50,535 bases of DNA from UBA3210 sp963653535 (GCA_963653535.1 CAVJWU010000005.1:1-50535); one strand, 5' to 3'; shown: positions 14,402 to 23,276, numbered from the stretch's first letter. Made by a program: numbers and translations. The notes: generated by a model from the letters alone, not told the origin.

Positions 14402-16501
14402 ATGAAGCTTGTAATTGTTGAATCTCCAACTAAATGTCATACAATCCAAAACTATTTAGGCGATGAATATAAAGTTGTCGCTTCATGTGGTCATATAAGA
14501 GACTTGTCAACCAAAGGTAAAGGTGGACTAGGAGTCGATATTGAAAATGATTTTAAACCTACTTATGTTGATTCGAAAGATAAAAAGAAGATTATTTCTG
14601 ATTTAAAGAAGGAAGCAAAAACTGCAGACGAAGTTCTTCTTGCAACCGACCCTGATAGAGAAGGAGAAGCAATTTCTTGGCATTTAAGTGAAGTATTAAA
14701 CTTAGATTATAAAACAACCAAGAGATTAGAATTTCATGAAATTACTAAACCTGCCGTTATAAAGGCACTTAATAATCCTCGTATCCTTGATATGGATTTA
14801 GTTAATTCTCAAGAAACTAGACGTATTATTGATCGTATCATGGGTTTTAAATTATCGACCTTATTAAAAAGGAAGATTGGTTCTTTATCCGCGGGTAGAG
14901 TTCAATCAGTTACATTGAAACTAATCGTTGAAAGAGAAAAGAAAGTCCTTGCTTTCGTTCCAGAAGAATATTGGACTATTGAAGGTACATTAGATAATTC
15001 TATTAAAGTTAAACTAGATTTAATTAATAACGAAGACGTTTTACTTAAATCAGAATTTGATGCGACTTCAGTTTTAGTTAGATTACCTAATTCAGTTAAG
15101 GTTAAATCGATTCAAACTAAAGAAAGAAAAGTTAATCCTAAACCTCCATTTACAACTTCTTCATTACAAATTGAAGCATTTAACAAACATAAATATTCGA
15201 CAAAGAGAACTAGTTCAATCGCGCAAAAATTGTATGAAGGTATCGATATTGGTAGTGAAACAGTTGGTTTAATTACTTATATGAGAACTGACTCGATTAG
15301 ATTATCTCCAGAATTTATTAAAGATGCGAATGATTATATTGAAAAGAATTATTCTTCTAAATATCTCGGAGGAGTATCGAGCAAAAAGAATAACGCTTTA
15401 GCCCAAGACGCACATGAAGCAATTAGACCTACTAGACTAGATTTAACTCCAAAGAGTATTAAATCTCATTTAACTACTGAACAATATAATCTTTATAAAC
15501 TCATTTATAATCGTGCATTAGCCTCTTTAATGACTCCACGAATTGATGAATTAACATCAATCAAATTTGAAAAAGATGAATTCTTATTTTCAAGTGGAGG
15601 AGTAAGAACTATCTTTGATGGTTTCTCTAAGATTTATGATTTAGATAATGAAGATGAAACTAAATTACCTTCATTAGAAGTTGGTCAAGAAATAGGTGTT
15701 AAAGAATTTAATAAACTTCAACATTTCACTCAAGGTCCAAGTAGATTTACCGAAGCAAAAATTGTTAAAACAATGGAAGAACTAGGAATTGGTCGGCCTT
15801 CAACTTATGCGTCTACGATTTCTACTTTATTTGATCGAGATTATATAAAACAAGAAAAAGGTGTAATTACTCCAACTGAACAAGGTATGGAAACTAGTGA
15901 TAAATTAGGTGAATTCTTCCCTCCTTTCATGGATACTACTTATACTGCAACAATGGAAAAAGATTTAGATAAAATCGCTGAAGGTAAATCTGATAAATTG
16001 ACGTTACTTAATGAATTCTATAATGAATTTGAACCATTATATGAAAATGCAATTACTGCGATGAAGAAAACGGAACCTAAACAAACTGGAGAAATTTGTC
16101 CAAAATGCGGAAAACCTCTAGTCATTAGAAAAGGTAAATATGGTGAATTCGTCGGATGTAGCAATTATCCAGAATGTGATTATATTCAACCAAAAGAAAA
16201 GAAAGAATTAGAAGTTCTTGAAGGTAAGGTATGTCCAATGTGTGGAAAACCTTTAGTTAAACGTCATTCAAAAAAAGGTGATTTCTACGCTTGCTCAGGA
16301 TTTCCTAAATGTCGTTATATCTTAGGTAATGAAAATGAAACTAAAGAAGAGAAAAAAGAAGAACCAGTAATAAGTAATAAATTATGTCCAAAATGTAATT
16401 CACCATTACTTATTAGAAAAGGAAAGAATGGTAAATCTGATTTCTACGCATGTTCTTCTTTCCCTAAATGTAAATACATTGAATCAATTACTAAAAATTA
16501 G
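14402..16501 (+). CDS. topA: DNA topoisomerase I
   Basis: 699 residues, full-length type IA enzyme that relaxes negative supercoils. The N-terminal Toprim domain begins KLVIVESPTKCHTIQNYLG, with the acidic triad in LLATDPDREGE. The gate domains follow, with SAGRVQSVTLKLIVERE and the active-site tyrosine in GLITYMRTDS (Tyr293). GIGRPSTYASTI marks the distal part of the core. Three C-terminal four-Cys zinc ribbons start near residues 566, 610 and 663 and bind single-stranded DNA. GAGGAGG precedes the ATG. Its own strong promoter lies upstream and a terminator directly follows. Order dprA-topA-trmFO-xerC is conserved in Bacillota. Confidence 0.97.
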   Translation: MKLVIVESPTKCHTIQNYLGDEYKVVASCGHIRDLSTKGKGGLGVDIENDFKPTYVDSKDKKKIISDLKKEAKTADEVLLATDPDREGEAISWHLSEVLNLDYKTTKRLEFHEITKPAVIKALNNPRILDMDLVNSQETRRIIDRIMGFKLSTLLKRKIGSLSAGRVQSVTLKLIVEREKKVLAFVPEEYWTIEGTLDNSIKVKLDLINNEDVLLKSEFDATSVLVRLPNSVKVKSIQTKERKVNPKPPFTTSSLQIEAFNKHKYSTKRTSSIAQKLYEGIDIGSETVGLITYMRTDSIRLSPEFIKDANDYIEKNYSSKYLGGVSSKKNNALAQDAHEAIRPTRLDLTPKSIKSHLTTEQYNLYKLIYNRALASLMTPRIDELTSIKFEKDEFLFSSGGVRTIFDGFSKIYDLDNEDETKLPSLEVGQEIGVKEFNKLQHFTQGPSRFTEAKIVKTMEELGIGRPSTYASTISTLFDRDYIKQEKGVITPTEQGMETSDKLGEFFPPFMDTTYTATMEKDLDKIAEGKSDKLTLLNEFYNEFEPLYENAITAMKKTEPKQTGEICPKCGKPLVIRKGKYGEFVGCSNYPECDYIQPKEKKELEVLEGKVCPMCGKPLVKRHSKKGDFYACSGFPKCRYILGNENETKEEKKEEPVISNKLCPKCNSPLLIRKGKNGKSDFYACSSFPKCKYIESITKN

Positions 16502-16525
16502 AAGACTTTGTGTCTTCTTTTTTTT
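16501..16525 (+). terminator. topA terminator
   Basis: GAAGAC and GTCTTC flank a five-base loop, followed by eight T. The stem begins on the last base of the stop codon. Confidence 0.9.
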
Positions 16526-16566
16526 ACTTTATTTTGCTAATATATTTTAAGCGAGGATAAAAAACT

Positions 16567-17847
16567 ATGGAACAAACTATTATTAATGTTATTGGAGGAG
16601 GACTAGCGGGTAGTGAAGCTTCTCTTTATTTAGCTAGAAAAGGTTATAAAGTAAGATTATATGAACAAAAACCTATTCAAAGATCTCCAGCCCATCATAA
16701 CGATAATTTTGGAGAACTTGTTTGTTCTAATTCTTTGAAAAATAAAAATCTTGATAATGCCTGCGGACTTTTAAAAGAAGAAATGAAATATTTCTCTTCA
16801 ATTATGATGGAAGCAAGTTCTCATTCAGAAGTTCCAGCTGGAAATGCTTTAAGTGTTGATCGAGATTTATTTTCTAATTATATAACTAACGCGATTAGAG
16901 AAAACGCTAATATTGAAATTATTCCTGAAGTAGTAACTACTTTTAAAGAAGGAATTAACATTATCGCAACTGGTCCTTTAACAGACGAAACTTTATCAAA
17001 AGAAATTGCAACTTTATTAGGAGAAGAACATTTTTATTTCTTTGATGCTGCGGCACCTATTATTGAAGCTAGTTCAATCGATATGAATATAGCTTATAAA
17101 AAATCTCGTTATGACCAAGGTGATGATTCTTATATTAATTGTCCATTTACAAAAGAAGAATATGAACTTTTTTATAATGAATTAGTTAAAGCGGAACGTG
17201 CAAAGATCCATGATTTTGATAAAGTCTTTGAAGGATGTATGCCAATCGAAGTATTAGCCTCAAGAGGAATTAATACCTTACGTTATGGACCTTTAAAGCC
17301 TAAAGGACTGGAATATAATGGTAATAAACCATATGCCGTTCTTCAATTAAGACAAGATAATGCTTCAGCAAGTTTATTTAATATGGTCGGTTTTCAAACT
17401 AACTTAACTTATGGAGAACAAAAAAGAGTATTTTCTTTAATTCCTGGATTAAAGAATGCAAAATTTGTCCGTTATGGTTTAATGCATCGAAATTCATTTA
17501 TCTGTGCTCCTAAATTTTTAAATCCAGATTTTTCCATTAAAGGACATGATAATATTTATATTGTCGGTCAACTTTCTGGGGTCGAAGGCTATGTTGAATC
17601 AGCTGCATCTGGTTTATTATGCGCGGTTTATCTAGATAATAAGTTAAAAGGGAAAGAATTTAAAAAAATACCTGATACGACCATGATGGGATCATTAGTC
17701 AATTATATCACTCATGCAAGTAGTAAAAACTTTGCACCGATGAACGCAAACTTTGGTATTATGCTTAATATTACAAAAGATAAATTAGAAGTTGCTTCTA
17801 GAAGTATCACTTCATTAAAAGAATGGATTAGTGAGAATAATGATTAA
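16567..17847 (+). CDS. trmFO: tRNA (uracil-54-C5)-methyltransferase TrmFO
   Basis: 426 residues, normal length. The folate- and FAD-dependent enzyme makes ribothymidine at position 54 of tRNA, the Gram-positive alternative to TrmA. The N-terminal FAD motif is NVIGGGLAGSEASLYLARKG; family signatures include PAHHNDNFGELVCSNSLKN, AGNALSVDRDLFS and YVESAASGLLCAVY. The SD is GCGAGG. Only 41 bases separate it from the topA terminator. The following xerC start overlaps its end. Confidence 0.97.
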   Translation: MEQTIINVIGGGLAGSEASLYLARKGYKVRLYEQKPIQRSPAHHNDNFGELVCSNSLKNKNLDNACGLLKEEMKYFSSIMMEASSHSEVPAGNALSVDRDLFSNYITNAIRENANIEIIPEVVTTFKEGINIIATGPLTDETLSKEIATLLGEEHFYFFDAAAPIIEASSIDMNIAYKKSRYDQGDDSYINCPFTKEEYELFYNELVKAERAKIHDFDKVFEGCMPIEVLASRGINTLRYGPLKPKGLEYNGNKPYAVLQLRQDNASASLFNMVGFQTNLTYGEQKRVFSLIPGLKNAKFVRYGLMHRNSFICAPKFLNPDFSIKGHDNIYIVGQLSGVEGYVESAASGLLCAVYLDNKLKGKEFKKIPDTTMMGSLVNYITHASSKNFAPMNANFGIMLNITKDKLEVASRSITSLKEWISENND

Positions 17848-18763
17848 TGATGATGTGGAAAAATATTTAGAATATTTGTCTTTGCAAAAAGGTTATTCTC
17901 CTAATACAGTTATTTCGTATCGAAGAGATATTTATAAATTCTTAGAATACATGGAAAAAGAAAATGCTTCTTTTAACGATGTAGATTCAATTCTTATTAG
18001 AAACTTTTTACTAGAAGAAACGCTTAATGGCATTTCAAAAAGATCTTCACAAAGAAGGCTAGTAGCCTTAAGAAGATTCTATGAATGGATGTTAAAAGAA
18101 AAGAAAGTAAAATTTAATCCTTTTAAGATTATTTCTTCTCCTAAATTAGATAAAACTTTACCTGATTTTTTACATCAAGAAGAAATTGATGAACTATTCG
18201 TTAATAATGAGAAAAGAACTGACTTTCTTTCTCTTAGAGATGCTGCTTTATTAGAACTACTATATGCTTCTGGATTAAGAGTAAGTGAGATAGTAAATTT
18301 AACGCTTGATCAAATATCGTCTTCAACAAGAATTATTAAAGTAACTGGTAAAGGTAATAAAGAAAGAATGGTCCCTTATTCAGTTGAATGCAAAAAAGCA
18401 TTAGATAAATATATTAATGAATGCCGTAAGGATATTATTGAAAAGAATAAGCTTGAACATGATCCTGAAGCACTATTTTTAAACGCAAGAGGAGAAAAAC
18501 TAACTACTCGAGGAGTAGAATATATTTTAAAAAGTATTGAAAAGAAAATTGGTATGGAACTAGATTTACATCCACATAAGATGAGACATTCTTTCGCGAC
18601 TCATCTACTAGATGAAGGTGTTGATCTTAGAGTTATTCAAGAAATATTGGGCCATGAATCATTAGAGACAACACAGGTCTATACACATATTTCTACGAGT
18701 AAAATGATTGAATCATATCAAAACTATTTTCCAAGGGCTAAAAAGGGTGATAAACAAGAATAA
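17840..18763 (+). CDS. xerC: Tyrosine recombinase XerC
   Basis: 307 residues from the ATG at 17840, which overlaps the trmFO stop; a GTG nine bases upstream is possible too. It resolves chromosome dimers at dif together with a partner. The N-terminal SAM-like core-binding domain (about 5-90) is followed by the catalytic domain, with Arg in ASGLRVSEI, His and Arg in HPHKMRHSFATHLL, His in LGHESLETTQ and Tyr in VYTHIS. Called XerC rather than XerD from its position after trmFO, as in Bacillus codV; sequence alone does not separate them. The terminator overlaps its last codons and also contains the rpsB -35 box. Confidence 0.93.
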   Translation: MINDDVEKYLEYLSLQKGYSPNTVISYRRDIYKFLEYMEKENASFNDVDSILIRNFLLEETLNGISKRSSQRRLVALRRFYEWMLKEKKVKFNPFKIISSPKLDKTLPDFLHQEEIDELFVNNEKRTDFLSLRDAALLELLYASGLRVSEIVNLTLDQISSSTRIIKVTGKGNKERMVPYSVECKKALDKYINECRKDIIEKNKLEHDPEALFLNARGEKLTTRGVEYILKSIEKKIGMELDLHPHKMRHSFATHLLDEGVDLRVIQEILGHESLETTQVYTHISTSKMIESYQNYFPRAKKGDKQE

Positions 18764-18785
18764 TTTTCTTGCTCCACCCTTTTTT
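18741..18785 (+). terminator. xerC terminator
   Basis: AAAAGGGTG (18741-18749) pairs with CACCCTTTT (18775-18783), with an inner CAAGAA/TTCTTG stem and a T-tail. It overlaps the end of the xerC reading frame. Confidence 0.85.
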
Positions 18786-18797
18786 ATATGATAGAAT
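18769..18797 (+). promoter_or_regulatory. rpsB-tsf promoter
   Basis: TTGCTC (18769-18774), a 17-base spacer, then TAGAAT (18792-18797). The -35 box lies within the right half of the xerC terminator. Transcription would begin near 18804, close to the first paired base of the rpsB leader. Confidence 0.6.
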
Positions 18798-18800
18798 TAA

Positions 18801-18900
18801 TTGGCTCTAGAAATAGAGACTACACACTTTGTGGATTCATCGCCATGTCTAATTAGCCAAGGGGCAAGAAAATTAGGGCGGATGTTAGAAGCAAAGGAGG
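18801..18900 (+). promoter_or_regulatory. Structured rpsB leader with predicted pseudoknot
   Basis: TTGGC (18801-18805) pairs with GCCAA (18856-18860), closing a junction that holds a TCTA-GAAA-TAGA tetraloop hairpin, a GAC/GTC stem and a CACA/TGTG hairpin. In addition CGCC (18841-18844) and CTAAT (18849-18853) can pair with ATTAG and GGCG (18872-18880). Those pairs span the GCCAA strand and would form a pseudoknot ending just before the SD. This is probably an autoregulatory S2 leader; I cannot assign it to a named RNA family. Confidence 0.6.
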
Positions 18901-18909
18901 AATAAACAA

Positions 18910-18930
18910 ATGGAGGTTCACTATGAGTGA
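18910..18930 (+). CDS. Six-codon upstream ORF overlapping the rpsB start
   Basis: AAAGGAGG (18893-18900) lies nine bases before an ATG at 18910 that opens a frame encoding MEVHYE, ending in TGA at 18928-18930. The rpsB ATG (18923) lies inside this frame, and the rpsB SD (GGAGG, 18912-18916) is made of its first codons. Its SD is as good as that of rpsB. Ribosomes translating it would cover the rpsB start, so a coupling or dampening role is inferred. It is the only TGA-terminated reading frame annotated here. Confidence 0.4.
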   Translation: MEVHYE

Positions 18931-19921
18931 AGAATTAAAAGAAACTGTAGTAACTGAAGAAAACGTTATGGCTAATGTTATCCATGATGAAAATGAACCA
19001 GTTGTATCTACAAAAAGATTATTAGAAGCAGGATGCCACTTCGGACATCAAACAAGAAGATGGAATCCAAAAATGGGCAAATTCATTTACGGCTCAAGAA
19101 ATGGTATTTATATCATTGACTTAGTAAAGACTGCTCAAAAAGTTCAAGAAGCATATCATGCTTTAAAGAAGATTGTCGCAGATGGCGGTAAAGTATTATT
19201 CGTTGGTACAAAACCACAAGCAAAAGACATCGTTGTTGAAGAAGCATTACGTTCAGGATCATTCTATGTTTCAAATAGATGGTTAGGCGGTACATTAACA
19301 AACTTCAAAACAATCCAAAAGAGAATTAAATATTTAAATTCTTTAGAAGAAATGGAAGTCGATGGTACATTTGATTCATTACCAAAGAAAGAAGTTGTCT
19401 TATTAAAGAAAGAAAAAGAAAAATTATTAGCGAACTTAGATGGTATCAAAACTATGAGAAGAACACCAAATGCAATCTTCGTAGTTGATCCAAAATTAGA
19501 ACACAATGCTGTTGCAGAAGCTAAGAAATTAGGTATCCCAGTATTCGGTATCATTGATACAAATGCTGATCCAGATGAAGTTGATTATGCAATTCCATCA
19601 AATGATGACGCAAATAAGGCTATCAAATTAATCGTTGGTTTAATGGCTGATGCTGTTGTTGAAGCTAAAGGTGGCGAAACAACTGTTGCTTACAATGTTC
19701 AACCAGATGAAGAAGTTTCTATGGTCGATGCATTAAATTCATTTGACAAACAAGAAGAAATGAAATTAATCAAAGCTAAGAAGATTGAAGATGCTTTAGC
19801 AGCTAAAAAAGCTTCTGGCAAAAAAGTAACTGTCAAAAAATATACTCCAAAAGCAGCTAAACCAGCTGAAAAAACTGAAACTCCAGCAGCTCCAGTTGCT
19901 GAAGAACCAAAAGCTGAATAA
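18923..19921 (+). CDS. rpsB: 30S ribosomal protein S2, extended at both ends
   Basis: 332 residues, against the usual 230-260. The S2 core begins at about residue 30 with KRLLEAGCHFGHQTRRWNPKM and includes GGTLTNFKTIQKRI, MRRTPNAIFVVDPKLEHNAV and FGIIDTNADPDEVDYAIPSNDDA. The 25-residue N-terminal extension is acidic. The 70-residue C-terminal tail changes from Lys-rich (KKASGKKVTVKKYTPKAAK) to Ala-, Pro- and Glu-rich and is probably disordered. GGAGG lies six bases before the ATG, inside the upstream ORF. It heads an operon with tsf, the near-universal arrangement, and sits behind its own structured leader. Confidence 0.97.
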   Translation: MSEELKETVVTEENVMANVIHDENEPVVSTKRLLEAGCHFGHQTRRWNPKMGKFIYGSRNGIYIIDLVKTAQKVQEAYHALKKIVADGGKVLFVGTKPQAKDIVVEEALRSGSFYVSNRWLGGTLTNFKTIQKRIKYLNSLEEMEVDGTFDSLPKKEVVLLKKEKEKLLANLDGIKTMRRTPNAIFVVDPKLEHNAVAEAKKLGIPVFGIIDTNADPDEVDYAIPSNDDANKAIKLIVGLMADAVVEAKGGETTVAYNVQPDEEVSMVDALNSFDKQEEMKLIKAKKIEDALAAKKASGKKVTVKKYTPKAAKPAEKTETPAAPVAEEPKAE

Positions 19922-19953
19922 TTAGGTTTATTCAATCTATAAAGGGGACAAAT

Positions 19954-20820
19954 ATGGCTTCAAGTTTAATCGAATTAATTAAAGTATTAAGAGAACGTAC
20001 CGGTGCTGGTATGATGGATTGTAAAGCAGCTTTACTCGCTTGCGATTCAGATATTGAAAAATCATGCGAATGGTTAAGAGAAAAAGGCATAGCTAAAGCT
20101 GTTAAGAAAGCTTCAAGAATCGCTGCAGAAGGTTTAACTCACGTTATCGCAGAAGGCGATACAGCAGTTATTTTAGAAATTAACTCTGAAACAGACTTCG
20201 TTGCAAATTCAGATCCTTTCAAACAATTAGTCACTGATGTTGCTGAAGTTATCTTAGAAGAAAAACCAGCATGCATTAACTGCGCAAAAGAAGCTACAAG
20301 TGAATTATTCACAAATGCAACAGTTAAGATTGGTGAAAAATTAGACTTAAGAAGATTTGAAATCGTTACAAAAACTCCATCTCAAAGATTTGGTATGTAC
20401 AAACATATGGGTGGTAAGATTTCAGTCTTAACATTAGTTGAAGGTGGAACAGATGAAATCGCTAAAGGCGTTTCTATGACAATCGCAGCTAATAACCCAA
20501 GCTATCTTTCAGCAAGTGATATCCCAGCTGAAGTTATTGAAAATGAAAAGAAAGTTCAATTAGAAGCTTCTAAGAACGATCCAAAATTACAAGGTAAACC
20601 AGAACAAGCTCTTGTTAAGATTATCGAAGGTAAAGTTAACAAATATTTAGGTGAATCTGTATTATTACAACAAGAATATATCTTAGATCCATCACAAAAA
20701 GTCGAAGCTATTTTAAAGAATGGCAATGCTTCTATTGTTAAATTCATCCGTTATCAAGTCGGTGAAGGTATGCAAAAGAAGGAAGAAAACTTTGCTGAAG
20801 AAGTTGCAAAACAAATGTAA
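19954..20820 (+). CDS. tsf: Elongation factor Ts
   Basis: 288 residues. Nucleotide-exchange factor for EF-Tu. The N-terminal UBA-like domain carries IKVLRERTGAGMMDCKAALLA and the core TDFVANSDPF, both diagnostic; the Asp-Phe pair of TDFVAN inserts near the magnesium site of EF-Tu. The C-terminal module is present (VGEGMQKKEENFAEEV). The SD is AAGGGG. Co-transcribed with rpsB (32-base gap), followed by a strong terminator. Confidence 0.97.
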   Translation: MASSLIELIKVLRERTGAGMMDCKAALLACDSDIEKSCEWLREKGIAKAVKKASRIAAEGLTHVIAEGDTAVILEINSETDFVANSDPFKQLVTDVAEVILEEKPACINCAKEATSELFTNATVKIGEKLDLRRFEIVTKTPSQRFGMYKHMGGKISVLTLVEGGTDEIAKGVSMTIAANNPSYLSASDIPAEVIENEKKVQLEASKNDPKLQGKPEQALVKIIEGKVNKYLGESVLLQQEYILDPSQKVEAILKNGNASIVKFIRYQVGEGMQKKEENFAEEVAKQM

Positions 20821-20823
20821 TTT

Positions 20824-20851
20824 AAAAGCACTCTTTTTTGAGTGCTTTTTT
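20824..20851 (+). terminator. tsf terminator, directly before pyrH
   Basis: AAAAGCACTC and GAGTGCTTTT flank a T6 loop, with further T after the stem. The pyrH ATG is 22 bases downstream with its SD in between, so pyrH has no room for its own promoter here. Confidence 0.9.
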
Positions 20852-20873
20852 CAAGAATTTGAGGAGTATTATT

Positions 20874-21596
20874 ATGGCAAACAAATATAAAAGAATTTTA
20901 CTTAAAGTCTCTGGAGAATCTCTTGCAGATAAAGAAGAAGGCGAAATCTTTGACGCGAAAAATTTAAAATATATCTCAGAATCAATCAAGGTTCTTTATG
21001 ATAGAGGTGTTCAAATCTGTATCGTAGTTGGCGGAGGTAACATTTGGAGAGGTAAACTTGCTTCTTCAATCGGTGTAGAAAGATCAACTGCAGATTATAT
21101 GGGAATGCTTGGTACAATCATTAACGCTCTTGCATTACAATCTTCGCTTGAACAAGTTGGTGTCGCAACTAGAGTTATGACAAGTCTAGAAATTAGACAA
21201 GTGGCTGAACCTTATGTTCAAAGAAGAGCAATTAGACACCTTGAAAAAGGTCGTGTAGTAATCTTTGGCGGCGGAACAGGTAATCCTTATTTTACTACCG
21301 ATACTTGTGCAGCTTTAAGAGCGAGCGAAGTTGGTTGTGATGCGATATTTATGGGTAAAAACGGGGTTGATGGAGTATTTACTGCTGATCCAAAAACACA
21401 TAAAGACGCTGAATTTATCGAAGAAATCACATATCACGGTATGCTTGAAAAAGATTTACAAATCATGGATGCAACCGCGGTCTCATTATGTAAAAATTCT
21501 GGAATTGAAATCCGTGTCTTCAATATGAACGACACATCTAACCTAACAAAAATCCTCGATGGAGAAAAAGTTGGTACAACAATTAAAGGAGAATAA
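20874..21596 (+). CDS. pyrH: UMP kinase
   Basis: 240 residues from the ATG that has GAGGAG upstream; the frame is open for twelve more codons upstream, but these include the tsf terminator. Phosphorylates UMP to UDP as a hexamer. Family signatures: YKRILLKVSGESLA, the glycine-rich VVGGGNIWRG, DYMGMLGTIINALALQ, and FGGGTGNPYFTTDT with DGVFTADPKT. Together with frr (2-base gap) it forms the standard pyrH-frr pair downstream of tsf. As no promoter fits after the tsf terminator, expression probably relies on readthrough. Confidence 0.97.
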   Translation: MANKYKRILLKVSGESLADKEEGEIFDAKNLKYISESIKVLYDRGVQICIVVGGGNIWRGKLASSIGVERSTADYMGMLGTIINALALQSSLEQVGVATRVMTSLEIRQVAEPYVQRRAIRHLEKGRVVIFGGGTGNPYFTTDTCAALRASEVGCDAIFMGKNGVDGVFTADPKTHKDAEFIEEITYHGMLEKDLQIMDATAVSLCKNSGIEIRVFNMNDTSNLTKILDGEKVGTTIKGE

Positions 21597-21598
21597 AG

Positions 21599-22141
21599 AT
21601 GGAAGAAGAAATTGAATTAGCTAAAGAAGAAATGGAAAAAGGTATTGCTTCTTTAAGAAATAATTTATCTACTTTAAGAACAGGTAGAGCAAGCGTATCA
21701 ATGCTTGATAATATTCAAGTTGAATATTATGGTGATATGATTGCTTTAAATCAAATTGCTTCTGTTACTATTCCTGAAGCAAGACAATTATTAATTAAAC
21801 CTTATGATAAAAATGATGCAAAAGCGATTGTTTCAGCATTAAATGCATCTTCATTAGGTATTACTCCAATTAATGATGGAAATGTCATTAGATTAAACAT
21901 CCCAGCATTAACTGAGGAAAGAAGAAGAGAAATTGCAAAAACTGCAAAGAAATATTCTGAAGAAGGAAAAGTTGTCATTCGTAATGCAAGAAGAGATTGC
22001 TTAGACATGATCAAAAATGCAGAATACCCAGAAGATATGGAAAAGAAACTTCAAGCTGATGTTCAAAAATTAACAGATGAATATTGCAAGAAGATTGACG
22101 AAGAATACGCTTCTAAAGAAAAAGAAATTATGACTATCTAA
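21599..22141 (+). CDS. frr: Ribosome recycling factor
   Basis: 180 residues, normal length. With EF-G it splits post-termination ribosomes. Diagnostic segments are LRTGRASVSMLDNIQVEYYGD, ALNQIASVTIPEARQLLIKPYDK and GNVIRLNIPALTEERRREIAK. It follows pyrH by two bases; the SD (AAAGGAG) lies in the end of pyrH. A strong terminator follows. In many Bacillota uppS comes between frr and cdsA; here it does not. Confidence 0.97.
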   Translation: MEEEIELAKEEMEKGIASLRNNLSTLRTGRASVSMLDNIQVEYYGDMIALNQIASVTIPEARQLLIKPYDKNDAKAIVSALNASSLGITPINDGNVIRLNIPALTEERRREIAKTAKKYSEEGKVVIRNARRDCLDMIKNAEYPEDMEKKLQADVQKLTDEYCKKIDEEYASKEKEIMTI

Positions 22142-22142
22142 G

Positions 22143-22168
22143 AAAAACTCCCACGCGGGAGTTTTTTT
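22143..22168 (+). terminator. frr terminator
   Basis: AAACTCCC and GGGAGTTT flank an ACGC loop, followed by a T-run. Confidence 0.92.
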
Positions 22169-22229
22169 GTTATGTTTATCTTCACTAAAAAGTAACATTG
22201 TTTTTATTTTATAAGATTTAATTATATAG

Positions 22230-22235
22230 TATAAT
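22230..22235 (+). promoter_or_regulatory. Candidate -10 of the cdsA operon
   Basis: A consensus TATAAT lies 29 bases before the cdsA start. No clear -35 is present (only TTTTAT at 17 bases), so this is weaker support than elsewhere in the window. Confidence 0.45.
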
Positions 22236-22264
22236 TAAAAACAATTATAAGGACGGGTGATTTA

Positions 22265-23275
22265 ATGAAAAATAAAGAGAATAGTGGCATTCATGTTAAT
22301 GAAATCACAGAGAAAACAAAAAAATCCTTTATAACAAGAACAATCACTGCTTTAGTTTTAGTTGCAGTATGTGTTCCTTGTTTATTATTTGGTAATTACG
22401 CATTTTTAGCTTTATTAGTTTTAGTATCAATGGGAGCGATATATGAATTCATTCATGTATTAAAAGGAAAAAATATTCCTTTATGGATTAAAATTTTCAC
22501 ATTTGTCATGAGTTTATCATTTATCTTTTGGGTCTTCTTAAAAAATTATAACAATGGTGAAGTTGTTCATGAAGGGAATATTATTCTTTCTGATATTGGT
22601 GTTTCTACTTTAGGCATTGCTTTTACTTTCTTAGTTTTATTCTTAGCGAGTATGATTCATGAAAATTTTTCGATTGCCGATGCATGTTATTATTTTACAA
22701 TGTCAATATTTGTTGGTATCGCTATTCAATCTTTAATGTTTTTAAGATATGTACCAATGTCAGGCATCGCGATAGGTGGATTAACTAACGCTTGGACTTA
22801 TGGAGGTAATCAAATCTTATCTTCATTCTTATTTATATATGTCGTTATCGGAGCTTTCTTTAATGATATCGGTGCTTATTGCTTCGGTGTTTTATTTGGT
22901 AAACATAAGATGAGTCCTCGAATTTCTCCAAATAAAACATGGGAAGGTTTCTTTGGGGGAATATTTTTCTCTTTTATTGGTAGCTTTCTTTTTGGCTTAA
23001 TTTTAAGTTTATGTGGTATACCTTTATTAAGTGGAATTTTAGATCACGCTCATTGGTGGTGGATTTTATTAGTTTCACTCATTATGCCGATTGTTTCTGT
23101 CTTAGGCGATTTTATCTTCTCAGCGATTAAACGTTATTTTGGTATTAAAGATTATTCAAACTTACTTCCAGGCCACGGGGGTATCTTAGATCGTATTGAT
23201 TCATTGATGGTCACGGCTTTCAGCGTTACAATGATTATCATTATTATCGCGTACTTCCCATTTATTGGTGCTTAA
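22265..23275 (+). CDS. cdsA: Phosphatidate cytidylyltransferase (CDP-diacylglycerol synthase)
   Basis: 336 residues, longer than the usual 260-300 because of a hydrophilic N-terminus of about 25 residues. It converts phosphatidic acid and CTP to CDP-diacylglycerol for phospholipid synthesis. About eight membrane segments lead to the CTP-transferase signature SAIKRYFGIKDYSNLLPGHG followed by GILDRIDS. KHKMSPRISPNKTWEGFFGG is the second conserved block. It heads a tight run cdsA-dxr-rseP: one base separates its stop from the dxr ATG. It has its own promoter region after the frr terminator. Confidence 0.95.
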   Translation: MKNKENSGIHVNEITEKTKKSFITRTITALVLVAVCVPCLLFGNYAFLALLVLVSMGAIYEFIHVLKGKNIPLWIKIFTFVMSLSFIFWVFLKNYNNGEVVHEGNIILSDIGVSTLGIAFTFLVLFLASMIHENFSIADACYYFTMSIFVGIAIQSLMFLRYVPMSGIAIGGLTNAWTYGGNQILSSFLFIYVVIGAFFNDIGAYCFGVLFGKHKMSPRISPNKTWEGFFGGIFFSFIGSFLFGLILSLCGIPLLSGILDHAHWWWILLVSLIMPIVSVLGDFIFSAIKRYFGIKDYSNLLPGHGGILDRIDSLMVTAFSVTMIIIIIAYFPFIGA

Positions 23276-23276
23276 T

